DNA from: JAKJGA01 sp029554345
GTDB lineage: Bacteria; Spirochaetota; UBA4802; JAFGJZ01
NCBI GenBank assembly: GCA_035395685.1
Contig: DAOPBR010000001.1
Location: 62,001-126,000 of the forward strand
DNA: 64,000 nt
Reading direction: 5' to 3'
Numbering within the stretch: the stretch's first letter is position 1; each line of letters begins with the position of its first letter. Shown in pieces: positions 1 through 7,834 of the stretch. A model generated the notes under the pieces. The model was given only the letters and a program-made list of their open reading frames with translations, was not told the DNA's origin and made no database searches. A program made the position numbers and the translations under genes.

Positions 1-867
1 CTTATCATTGTGAAGCATACGGGCTCTTCTCAGATAATTAATTTCATTTTTCACATTCTCCGGAATATGTCTGTAATACACAAATAAATAAGGGTGATGG
101 TAATAGCTTGAAACTATAAGATCATTGTTATCGACAGAAATTCTTGAAAGTTCAATACCGCTTGAAAAGTCATTTACACGTAGAAATTTCCCGACTTCAT
201 CTGAAAACTTCACATCACCTGAATCAAAAGGCATTCTTTCTATCAGGTTTCCCCACTGGCCTTTTCGTTTGACTTCATACATTAAAAAAACAAATCCATT
301 CTTAGCCGCATCACTTGAAATAAAATTCCGGCTGGCCTCAGATTCAGGATTTATTATGCCTGCATCAACCATCAGTTTAAGGCTTTGTGACTTTGCTGAG
401 ACTTCTTCTGCTAATATTATAGTTTTTTCAGATGCTAAATTAATTCCATGATCCAAGGCTTCACGGGTATTACTTGATATCAAATTACCGATTCCGCGGT
501 TAACAAGTGAATTAGTAGCAATAATCACAGGCAAAGAAGGAAGAATGGCTATACACATAAAGACGAGTGCAATCTTTGTCCGTATACTAGTATCTTTAGG
601 TGTAAAATCTTTTTGCGCCCGGCGCTTAAACGAAACAAATATTAAATAAAGGGCGATTATTATCGGAACTGCCATCAAAACATTTACAAAATAATAATCA
701 TCCCCGTCCGGAGATACGCGCGGGAACAGACCAATGACAACTATCGAACAAAAGAAAAGAAGACCAATAACAACAACATAATCAATTGGTTTGGCCTTTT
801 TTGAATACGATACAAATAAAGATTTTAATTTAACCAGTAATAACCGGATATCAGCTGCAACTCTCAT
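1..867 (-). CDS. NtrY-like sensor histidine kinase, N-terminal part (runs off left edge)
   Basis: Reading the minus strand from the ATG at 867 gives 289 open codons that continue past base 1. There are two early hydrophobic segments (about residues 28-47 and 62-80), then a basic stretch and a third membrane segment (about 97-118, around 'KIALVFMCIAILPSLPVII'). A probable extracytoplasmic sensor region follows. The third segment and the 'NRGIGNLISSNTREAL' stretch after it closely resemble the start of NtrY-type nitrogen-regulation kinases, which usually control sigma-54 activators. The HAMP and kinase domains would lie outside the window. The ATG overlaps the HPr stop codon by one base (TGATG), so it is the last visible gene of the rpoN operon. 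The NtrY assignment is by similarity of the membrane part only. Confidence 0.7.
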   Translation of the reverse strand, partial: MRVAADIRLLLVKLKSLFVSYSKKAKPIDYVVVIGLLFFCSIVVIGLFPRVSPDGDDYYFVNVLMAVPIIIALYLIFVSFKRRAQKDFTPKDTSIRTKIALVFMCIAILPSLPVIIATNSLVNRGIGNLISSNTREALDHGINLASEKTIILAEEVSAKSQSLKLMVDAGIINPESEASRNFISSDAAKNGFVFLMYEVKRKGQWGNLIERMPFDSGDVKFSDEVGKFLRVNDFSSGIELSRISVDNNDLIVSSYYHHPYLFVYYRHIPENVKNEINYLRRARMLHNDK

Positions 868-1148
868 CAGAGAGCATTTTTATCCTTGTCAAAATCTGTT
901 TCAATGAGCTTGCAGATGCGTTCTACAACTTCAGTTTCATTTACACCTTCAGCTCTTACAAGAAGCTTTGTTCCGTTGGAAATTCCAAGACCGAGAACAC
1001 TCATTATTGATTTTGCATTCGCTTCATCTTTATCCTTAATCATATAAACTTCGCATGAATCATACTGCATTGCAATCTTCACAATCATTGTTGCCGGACG
1101 AGCATGAAGCCCCGCGTCATGAGTTACTACAATTTCCTTTTCAAACAT
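867..1148 (-). CDS. ptsH: HPr phosphocarrier protein (regulatory PTS)
   Basis: A 93-residue HPr. From the ATG at 1148, the phosphocarrier histidine in 'GLHARPAT' is His15, the canonical position, and the HprK target serine in 'KSIMSVLGLGI' is Ser47. An in-frame GTG one codon upstream is possible, but the ATG overlaps the hprK stop by one base (TGATG) and has GGAG about 8 bases upstream. HPr normally receives phosphate from enzyme I and passes it to sugar permeases; Ser phosphorylation by HprK switches it to a regulator. No enzyme I or EII gene is visible here, so a regulatory rather than transport role is plausible. Confidence 0.93.
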   Translation of the reverse strand: MFEKEIVVTHDAGLHARPATMIVKIAMQYDSCEVYMIKDKDEANAKSIMSVLGLGISNGTKLLVRAEGVNETEVVERICKLIETDFDKDKNAL

Positions 1149-2086
1149 CACTGCTTCTCCATTCTCATCCAGTTTTGAATTTTAGCATCCAGCTCACGTG
1201 CTGAATGTACTCCCATTTTTTTTAGACGCTGATTCAGTGCAGCTGTTTCCACTATGATCGGAATATTTCTTCCTGGTCTTACCGGAAGCAGCACATGAGG
1301 AACTTTTACGCCGATAATTTCATAAAAATTTTCGTCAATTCCTGAACGGTCATAATCAGCCATATAATTCCATTCTTCAAGCGAAACAATCAACTCTATT
1401 TTTTTCCGGTTCCTTACTGATATTATTCCGTAAATATCACGTATATTCAGAATGCCCAAACCCCTTATTTCAATATGATGCCGTATCAAATGAGATCCTG
1501 TACCTGCGATGGTATTTTCATCAAGCTTTTTTATTTCTACAATATCATCTGCTATAAGCCTGTGGCCGCGTTCGATAAGCTCAAGAGCTGTTTCACTTTT
1601 TCCGATGCCGCTTTTTCCGAGAAGAAGAACACCGAAACCGAAAACATCAACAAGAGTTCCGTGAACGTTAACAATCGGCAGAAGAGAATTTCTTATTTTT
1701 CTGGTCAAAATATCTATTAAATCCGCAGTTGAAAGCGGAGAAACCAGAACAGGCACCTTCTTCTGAATTGCCGTATCAATAAAATCGGCAGGGGGCCTCA
1801 CTCCATGACTAAAAATACAACAAAAAACATCGAATGAAAAAAATTCCTTCATTACCTTTTTTCTGACATCAGAAGAAAGATTATTGAAATATGAACTTTC
1901 GCCTTTTCCGAATATCTGAATTCTGTCATGGGCGAAATGTTCAAAAGCACCGGCCAGGCATAGACCTGGTCTATTGATATCGGCAAAGATTATCTCCTTG
2001 CCGAAACCGGTTTCATCTGTAAGCGAAGTGAGTTCGAGATCAAACTCACTTCGCTGATAAATCAAATCTTTAACCGTAATTTTCAC
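1148..2086 (-). CDS. hprK: HPr kinase/phosphorylase
   Basis: 312 residues, the usual length. The N-terminal half (about 1-130) is the HprK substrate-like domain. The C-terminal half carries a P-loop 'GKSGIGKS' at 157-164, followed by 'ADDIVEI' and the family signature 'EIRGLGILNIRDIYG' near 207. The enzyme phosphorylates and dephosphorylates HPr on its regulatory serine in response to ATP, phosphate and sugar phosphates. It ends in a one-base overlap with its substrate gene ptsH and begins 2 bases after hpf, so rpoN, hpf, hprK and ptsH are almost certainly co-transcribed. Confidence 0.95.
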   Translation of the reverse strand: MKITVKDLIYQRSEFDLELTSLTDETGFGKEIIFADINRPGLCLAGAFEHFAHDRIQIFGKGESSYFNNLSSDVRKKVMKEFFSFDVFCCIFSHGVRPPADFIDTAIQKKVPVLVSPLSTADLIDILTRKIRNSLLPIVNVHGTLVDVFGFGVLLLGKSGIGKSETALELIERGHRLIADDIVEIKKLDENTIAGTGSHLIRHHIEIRGLGILNIRDIYGIISVRNRKKIELIVSLEEWNYMADYDRSGIDENFYEIIGVKVPHVLLPVRPGRNIPIIVETAALNQRLKKMGVHSARELDAKIQNWMRMEKQ

Positions 2087-2088
2087 AA

Positions 2089-2832
2089 TTATTTCTCGGC
2101 AACCATCATAAGCTCTACCCGTTTTCCCTTCTGATAGACTACATTATGAGCTCCGCTGTCAGCATTAACGAAAGGAATAAACCATCTCTCGGAACTGACA
2201 AGCTCATTCAGGGCATCAGAAACATTCATCTTTTTCACACTGACTGAGGATTTATCCATTTTTATTTCAGGATTTGTCCACGAATCTTTTACAACCTGAA
2301 AATCATATTCTGCAATATCTGACGAAGCAACTGATAATTTATACTGACCGTTTCCTCCGAAAAGAACAGCACTTTCACCTTTTTCGTTTTTATAAACCCT
2401 GAAATAATCACCGTCTACCTTTAGCTGAAGATAAGCTTCAGCGTCAGAAGAAGGTTTCGACGAAACTTCGTTATAAACAATATTCATTTTTTCATCATCA
2501 TCAGCGTGAACATCAACAATCGGAACTTCTCCGAGGTGAGTACCCTTATGAAGCTGATGTTTCTCCTTAAACTTCTTAACCTGCTGTTCAAGTTTATCCA
2601 TAAGAATATCAAGAGCTGAATAAAAATCACCGGCTTTTTCAATTCCGTGAAAATGTACACCATCAGCATAAATAAGAACTTCACATGTCTTATCCATTTT
2701 TTCAGAATAGTAAACTAGCTTGAACTCTATAACCTGATTAAAATACTTTTCAAGTTTTACAATTTTCTTTTCGGAATATTCTTTTAGTCTTTCCGAAATG
2801 GAGATGTGTCTGCCTGTTACATTGACTTTCAT
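2089..2832 (-). CDS. hpf: Ribosome hibernation-promoting factor, extended long form
   Basis: 247 residues. Residues 1-100 are the S30AE/RaiA fold that occupies the decoding centre of idle ribosomes ('MKVNVTGRHISISERLKEY' start). The last 55 or so residues ('KKMNVSDALNEL...HNVVYQKGKRVELM') match the long-HPF dimerisation domain that links 30S subunits into 100S dimers. Long HPFs are usually about 180-190 residues, so the middle carries roughly 60 extra residues of unclear function (about 125-190). A strong AGGAGG lies just before the ATG. It sits 11 bases after rpoN and 2 before hprK; hpf next to rpoN is a widely conserved arrangement. Confidence 0.9.
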   Translation of the reverse strand: MKVNVTGRHISISERLKEYSEKKIVKLEKYFNQVIEFKLVYYSEKMDKTCEVLIYADGVHFHGIEKAGDFYSALDILMDKLEQQVKKFKEKHQLHKGTHLGEVPIVDVHADDDEKMNIVYNEVSSKPSSDAEAYLQLKVDGDYFRVYKNEKGESAVLFGGNGQYKLSVASSDIAEYDFQVVKDSWTNPEIKMDKSSVSVKKMNVSDALNELVSSERWFIPFVNADSGAHNVVYQKGKRVELMMVAEK

Positions 2833-2843
2833 AGAGCCTCCTA

Positions 2844-4220
2844 TTATTTTATCAAATTAATCCTCTTCCGTTTAGAAGAAGAAGGAATTCCCATAATGGT
2901 TCTGTACTTAGCGACCGTACGTCTTGCAACATCGTAACCGCTTTTTGAAAGAATGCGTGATATATCTTCATCTGAAAGCGGAGAATCAGTTTTTTCATTA
3001 GACACAAGATCGCTAATAATTTTTTTAATTTCATCCGAAGAACTGTTCTCTCCTCCGAAAATTCTGTTAGAAAAGAAATGTTTGAGAGCATATATTCCAT
3101 ACTCGGTTTCTATATATTTTCCTGATACTGCACGGCTGACAGTAGATTCATGGAAATCAGTTTCAGCTGCAATTATCTGATATGTTAACGGATTTAATAC
3201 AGTTCCGCCTGAACGAAGAAATTCTTTTTGGTGATTCATAACAGAACGCAGAACTTTTTCAAAAGTTACTCTTCTGTCATAAATATTTTTCAGTAATCCT
3301 TTTGCCGAATCGAGACCGTCTTTGATGAATTTTCTGATATCTTTATCAATATTCTTTTTACGCAGAACATTTACATAGTAACTGTTGATTTTAATATCGG
3401 GTATATTCCCGTCATAATACTGTATTATTATCTCATCATCGACAAGAACGACTTTTGCTTCGGGGAATACTCTTTCTGCAAGAGCGGCGGAATATGATCT
3501 TCCGGGATAAGGTTCAAGTTTAGCAAGAAGACCGCTTAACTGTTTAATTTCAGGAATAGAAATACATAACTCTTTTGAAAGTCTATCCCATGATAAATTC
3601 TTAAGAAGTTCAAAATGTCTTTTTATCATCTCGTGAAGTTTTTGTTCATCAGGAAAATTTATTCTGCTCTGTACGAGAAGAGTTTCCTGTATGTTCGCAC
3701 AACCGCATCCCAGCGGATCAAGCTGATGAAACATATCAAACAGTTTACTGCAACGTTTCGGATCAATACCGGAATCAGATACAATGCTTTCGGCGGAAAC
3801 GGTAAGAAAGCCGTCAGAATCGGTGAAACCCGCAATTTTTTCTAGAAAAAGCAGTTCTTTTTTATCAAGATCAAGCTCACGGATCTGTTCGACAAAATGT
3901 TCATAAAGAGAAATTTTATGCGAAGTCAGACTTTCCAAATATTGCTGTTTACGGTCTTCATCAGCTGAATAAACATCATCTTCCCCTTCAATACTTGAGG
4001 AGGAATCAACACCCATCGAGAGGGAATAAATTAGTTCGTCATTTTTTTCACTGCTGACAGAATCAACTTCTTCCAGAACAGGATTATTTTCGAGTTCAAT
4101 CTGGATTAACTGAGAAAGCTCAAGAGAGTTCATCTGAAGCATCTCAAGCGATTGCTTGAGATTCTGCGTCATGGCCAGCTTCTGAGTCTGCTTTAAAGAT
4201 GTTTGTAATCCTACTGCCAT
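2844..4220 (-). CDS. rpoN: RNA polymerase sigma-54 factor
   Basis: 458 residues from the ATG at 4220. Region I at the N terminus is glutamine- and leucine-rich ('LKQTQKLAMTQNLKQSLEML') and binds activators; an acidic linker follows (about 60-90), then the core-binding and HTH regions, and a perfect RpoN box 'ARRTVAKYR' near the C terminus for the -24 element. An in-frame GTG at 4229 would extend the protein by 3 codons but would sit almost at the predicted transcription start, so ATG 4220 with GGTGG upstream is preferred. First gene of the operon. An NtrY-like kinase at the operon end fits sigma-54-dependent control. Confidence 0.95.
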   Translation of the reverse strand: MAVGLQTSLKQTQKLAMTQNLKQSLEMLQMNSLELSQLIQIELENNPVLEEVDSVSSEKNDELIYSLSMGVDSSSSIEGEDDVYSADEDRKQQYLESLTSHKISLYEHFVEQIRELDLDKKELLFLEKIAGFTDSDGFLTVSAESIVSDSGIDPKRCSKLFDMFHQLDPLGCGCANIQETLLVQSRINFPDEQKLHEMIKRHFELLKNLSWDRLSKELCISIPEIKQLSGLLAKLEPYPGRSYSAALAERVFPEAKVVLVDDEIIIQYYDGNIPDIKINSYYVNVLRKKNIDKDIRKFIKDGLDSAKGLLKNIYDRRVTFEKVLRSVMNHQKEFLRSGGTVLNPLTYQIIAAETDFHESTVSRAVSGKYIETEYGIYALKHFFSNRIFGGENSSSDEIKKIISDLVSNEKTDSPLSDEDISRILSKSGYDVARRTVAKYRTIMGIPSSSKRKRINLIK

Positions 4221-4236
4221 ATCCACCACTTAAGTC

Positions 4237-4265
4237 AATATAGCACGAAAGTACGACATTGTCAA
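4237..4265 (-). promoter_or_regulatory. Sigma-70 promoter of the rpoN operon
   Basis: On the minus strand, TTGACA (4265-4260), a 17-base spacer and TATATT (4242-4237). The predicted start of transcription is near 4230, only about 10 bases before the rpoN ATG. Confidence 0.75.
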
Positions 4266-4278
4266 CAAACCTTTGAAA

Positions 4279-4644
4279 TCAGTTTTTCCGTTTATTCCGA
4301 TCAAGGTATTTCTTGTATTGCGCAAGTATAAGATATGCTGCTATCACCGATAAAACAAATGCAACGATATACGATGGAAGAATTTTGTCATCAAAAGAAA
4401 GAATATCATAATAAGCAAAAATTCCGGATATGACCAAAGTAATCACGCTTATAAAAAGAGATATAAGAAGATAAATCTTCCGTCCGAATTTGAACAAAAA
4501 ATTAATAAAAAATCCTGCAATAAGCGATAAAGACAGATGGAAAGGTATCATAAAAATCAACAAACCGATCATCATGCTGAAATCAGCCGGTGAAGCAAAA
4601 AGAAAACACGGAAACAGCATAAACAGAAAAAATAATCTTCTCAT
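4279..4644 (-). CDS. Small membrane protein, unknown function
   Basis: 121 residues from ATG 4644, which has GAGG about 6 bases upstream; a longer reading from TTG 4677 lacks such a site. The protein starts with a signal-like segment ('RRLFFLFMLFPCFLFA'), then about three more hydrophobic helices and a basic tail ('KKYLDRNKRKN'). I recognise no family. It follows the GLUG-repeat gene by 51 bases on the same strand and is probably co-transcribed with it. Confidence 0.6.
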   Translation of the reverse strand: MRRLFFLFMLFPCFLFASPADFSMMIGLLIFMIPFHLSLSLIAGFFINFLFKFGRKIYLLISLFISVITLVISGIFAYYDILSFDDKILPSYIVAFVLSVIAAYLILAQYKKYLDRNKRKN

Positions 4645-4695
4645 CAGGTACCTCAAAAACATACCAAACCAAATCAATCTGCGTGCAAGTCTTTT

Positions 4696-6894
4696 TTACT
4701 TACGCAGAATAAACTTATATGCCGGGCATGAAAAAATACCAGGTCCTTTTTCTTCAAGCGTCTCAGGATCATAACGTTTCCATTTTATTACAAGATTCTT
4801 CCCGTCAAATGACCATGTACCGGTCTCACCTGTTTTAGCAAGCTTGACTGTTCCATCAGCATATAAGCCGACCTGACTTGTCCAATGCCTATGCTCGCCG
4901 TAATACACGCCTGCGATCTTCTTTGCTGTAGCTGCATCAGGTTTCGGCAGAGGTTTAAGACGTTCTTCCGCAGTTTTATCAACTGGTATTGCGAAATACT
5001 CTTTTGATAATACCGGATAGCCCCCATTTGTGCCGTCAATAATCCATTTCCGATAATGACGCGTGCTTTTTTCCTTTGCCATTTTATTAAGATTAGAAAG
5101 AAGTGATCCTTCCATATCTTTGCGCTTCTTCGGATCATCATCGGTTCTTATCATAATGTTTGACGACGGGGAATCAAATGAATAAACGGTTCCATAAAAA
5201 GACTCTTCTTCCATCTCATCCGGATCGGCTTTTTTCTTATCCAGCATGCTCATAAAATCAAGCGCATTATCAACGGCATTCTTCTTCTTATCGCTTTTCT
5301 TAATATAATAATATGAACCTTTCGCATATTTTACATTGCTGTTGATACCGCCGGATTTCGCCTGTTTAAGCCAGAATCCGTTCAATACTGCATATAAGGT
5401 TTTGTCGGTTTCACCCCAGCGCACCCCGGCATTACCCATAATGCCCCCAGCCTGATTTGTTCCAGCACCTTTAACTGTTACTGCTCCGGTATTGTAGCTG
5501 TTTTGAACATACACATCAGTACCGCCGAGTCCTCCAGCATAAAGAATTCCATCTTTTGCCGAACTTCCGCTGACATTTCCAGTATTATAACTGTTTATAA
5601 TCATGGCATTATTTCCGGCAATACCTCCCGTATAGATCTCCGCTTTCCCTGTTGCCGAGACTGAAATATTACCGGTATTATAAGTATTAATGAATCCGTA
5701 TACTCCGCCGAATGCAAATGTACTTGATGCAAAACGGGCGTTTTCATTATTTCCGCCTAGTCCTCCGACTATTATTTGCTCAGCCGTTTTTGCATTTACA
5801 GTTATATTCCCGGAATTGTATATCTGACCTGTTTCAACAAATTTCTGATTAATTCCTGTTAAACGCGGAGATGACATTCCAACTCCGAACAGCCCTCCGA
5901 CTTTAAGAAATCGAATATTACCTGATGCAGAAATAGAAATTGCTCCGGTATTGTAAACATTTGAGCATTCATTGTTCACGAGAATGGAAGAAATACCGCC
6001 GACACAAATTTCTTCTCCTGAGGCTCTAACTGTAACCGAACCGCTGTTATAACATCCTGAAATATTTTTTGCAGGCTGAGTACAGACTCCTGAAACTTGG
6101 AGATTACCTGGCTCGATTCTACCTTTACGGTTTTTCAAACGCGAATCGATAACATCACCTTCAAATAAAATAGTTCCTTTGTTGGAGGAATTTGCCAGAG
6201 CAAACCTGCATCTAACGGCAAGTCCTGATACAAAGGAGTCTCCTTTACCTTTTACCGTTACCGAAGCCTCACTGTGGCAGTTTTCAATTTCATCCGCTTC
6301 TATCGCAAGCGCTGCGGCATAGACTTTCAATGTGAGCTTTTTTTCAACACCGTAATAAGTTATCTTTGATCCTTTTCCGATCGTCAGGTTTTTTATTGAA
6401 CCTGCTGACTGAAAAAGGGCCAACTCGATCTCGGCATCTCCCGTATCTGAACTGATATTCGGAGGTGTAGTTCTGTCGCTGATATTCAAATTAGATATAA
6501 CATGTCCGCCTCCGTCAAAAAATGAACCATTGGATCTTATTGACGGAAATTCAAACTTAGAGCCGTTCATATCAAGATCTGCGGTCAGTTTAACATAGTT
6601 TTTAACAAAGGCATGATTAAGCCCTGTTAATCCGTTTTTCTTACCGAATGCAACCATATCAAGATTTGCTTTTGCGAGTTCTCCGAAATACGCGAGTTTT
6701 CCGGCAGTATCGATAATAAAAGGATTAATTTCACTGTTGGGTTTTGCTGGATTTAAAAGTTTAAACGGGTATTTCTTGCCATCCCACTTCCGCCCATCAG
6801 CAGCAAAAGTATTATCTATAAACAGAGTAAAAATAACCGCAATAATTATTATAAAATTACAAAAACAACAAGAAAGGAATGATTTCATATTCAA
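4696..6894 (-). CDS. Secreted GLUG-type beta-repeat protein
   Basis: 732 residues with an N-terminal hydrophobic signal sequence (about 10-31, likely cut after 'DNTFA'). The middle (about 200-500) has many copies of a repeat of the form 'YNTGNISVSA...GGIAGNN', which is the GLUG-type motif typical of surface beta-solenoids. Upstream, 'ADLDMNGSKFEFPSI' is the stretch that commonly precedes GLUG repeats. The last 80 or so residues ('KKIAGVYYGEHRHW...ADGTVKLAKTGETGTWSF') look like a small separate beta domain that measures deviation from a 'G-x-W' core. Probably exported to the periplasm or cell surface; the ligand is unknown. Confidence 0.8.
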   Translation of the reverse strand: MNMKSFLSCCFCNFIIIIAVIFTLFIDNTFAADGRKWDGKKYPFKLLNPAKPNSEINPFIIDTAGKLAYFGELAKANLDMVAFGKKNGLTGLNHAFVKNYVKLTADLDMNGSKFEFPSIRSNGSFFDGGGHVISNLNISDRTTPPNISSDTGDAEIELALFQSAGSIKNLTIGKGSKITYYGVEKKLTLKVYAAALAIEADEIENCHSEASVTVKGKGDSFVSGLAVRCRFALANSSNKGTILFEGDVIDSRLKNRKGRIEPGNLQVSGVCTQPAKNISGCYNSGSVTVRASGEEICVGGISSILVNNECSNVYNTGAISISASGNIRFLKVGGLFGVGMSSPRLTGINQKFVETGQIYNSGNITVNAKTAEQIIVGGLGGNNENARFASSTFAFGGVYGFINTYNTGNISVSATGKAEIYTGGIAGNNAMIINSYNTGNVSGSSAKDGILYAGGLGGTDVYVQNSYNTGAVTVKGAGTNQAGGIMGNAGVRWGETDKTLYAVLNGFWLKQAKSGGINSNVKYAKGSYYYIKKSDKKKNAVDNALDFMSMLDKKKADPDEMEEESFYGTVYSFDSPSSNIMIRTDDDPKKRKDMEGSLLSNLNKMAKEKSTRHYRKWIIDGTNGGYPVLSKEYFAIPVDKTAEERLKPLPKPDAATAKKIAGVYYGEHRHWTSQVGLYADGTVKLAKTGETGTWSFDGKNLVIKWKRYDPETLEEKGPGIFSCPAYKFILRK

Positions 6895-6987
6895 CTCCGG
6901 GATGGTTCAGATATCATCAAACTGCAACGACAGCCAACAGTTCTATAAGATTAAAACCGGTTAATTGCGGTCATTTAAAAATTCAAA

Positions 6988-7479
6988 TTATATTTTGCAA
7001 ATCAAAGCTGAGGCAGTAGCGGCAACACCCTCTTCTCTTCCGGTAAACCCGAGTTTTTCCGTGGTTTTGCCTTTTACGGATATTCTATCATAATCAATTG
7101 AAAGATCCTCTGCCATGACTTTTTTCATTGCATCAACATAAGGAGAAATTTTAGGCTTTTCACAGATAACAACCGAATCAATATTTATAATCTGCCACTT
7201 CGCTTCAGCAAGTCTGGCAGAAACTTCTCTGAGTATTAAACGGCTTGAAATGTCTTTATTTTTTAAATCATTATCAGGATAAAGCCTTCCGATATCACCA
7301 AGCGATGACGCGCCGAGAAGCGCATCAACAATCGCGTGAATCAAAACATCTGCATCAGAATGACCAAGAAGACCTTTTTCAAACGGAATACAGACTCCGC
7401 CTATTATGCATTCGCGATTATCTGCAAATCTATGGACATCATATCCAGTACCAACCCTTATATCAGAGATTGAATACAT
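6988..7479 (-). CDS. ispF: 2-C-methyl-D-erythritol 2,4-cyclodiphosphate synthase
   Basis: 163 residues from ATG 7479; the ORF can be opened at TTG 7485, but ATG is preferred. It catalyses ring closure in the MEP isoprenoid pathway. The zinc ligands are visible as Asp14 and His16 ('YDVHRF') and His48, and the C-terminal 'TTEKLGFTGREEGVAA' signature is intact. Its start lies inside the end of the upstream STAS gene (17-base overlap), so the two are translationally coupled, an odd pairing. IspD is not adjacent. Confidence 0.95.
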   Translation of the reverse strand: MYSISDIRVGTGYDVHRFADNRECIIGGVCIPFEKGLLGHSDADVLIHAIVDALLGASSLGDIGRLYPDNDLKNKDISSRLILREVSARLAEAKWQIINIDSVVICEKPKISPYVDAMKKVMAEDLSIDYDRISVKGKTTEKLGFTGREEGVAATASALICKI

Positions 7480-7762
7480 CGGCAAGGGAACTCAACTTTA
7501 ATACATCTAATACTTTTTCACTCACATTGCTCATTTTCAAAACCCGGCCCTTTTTCTTCTGAAGTTTCAGAAGACTGATTAAAACACCAACACCGGATGA
7601 ATCAATATAATCAACACCGGAAAGATCAATTTCGATATCTTTTTCCGAATTCTGCCCGAGATTTAAAAGTTTATCTTTAAAATCCTTGATCGTCATCATT
7701 TCTATGTCGCCTTTTACAACAACAATTGTGCTGTCGGCAGAATCAGTAATATTTATATCCAT
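7463..7762 (-). CDS. STAS-domain anti-sigma-factor antagonist
   Basis: 99 residues, a single STAS domain of the SpoIIAA/RsbV type. The phospho-acceptor motif 'YIDSSGVGVL' is present, with Ser55 aligning to Ser58 of SpoIIAA. Such proteins are phosphorylated by an anti-sigma or HPK-type kinase and dephosphorylated by PP2C phosphatases; one such phosphatase is encoded at 12204-13418. No RsbW-like kinase is seen in the window. It is led by its own sigma-70 promoter and GGAAGG ribosome site, and overlaps ispF. Confidence 0.88.
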   Translation of the reverse strand: MDINITDSADSTIVVVKGDIEMMTIKDFKDKLLNLGQNSEKDIEIDLSGVDYIDSSGVGVLISLLKLQKKKGRVLKMSNVSEKVLDVLKLSSLADVFNL

Positions 7763-7797
7763 AAAAACCTTCCGAGCCTTCTATTTAATTTCCGTAT

Positions 7798-7826
7798 AGA
7801 ATATTTATATATTAGCATAAAGTCAA
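7798..7826 (-). promoter_or_regulatory. Sigma-70 promoter for the STAS-ispF unit
   Basis: On the minus strand, TTGACT (7826-7821), a 17-base spacer and TATTCT (7803-7798), each 5/6 to consensus. It lies between recJ and the STAS gene and separates the two transcription units. Confidence 0.6.
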
Positions 7827-7834
7827 TATAAAAA

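Noticed and set aside
125..451. Plus-strand open frame at the left edge
   Set aside because: It lies opposite the NtrY-like kinase gene, which has clear membrane helices and a family match on the minus strand.
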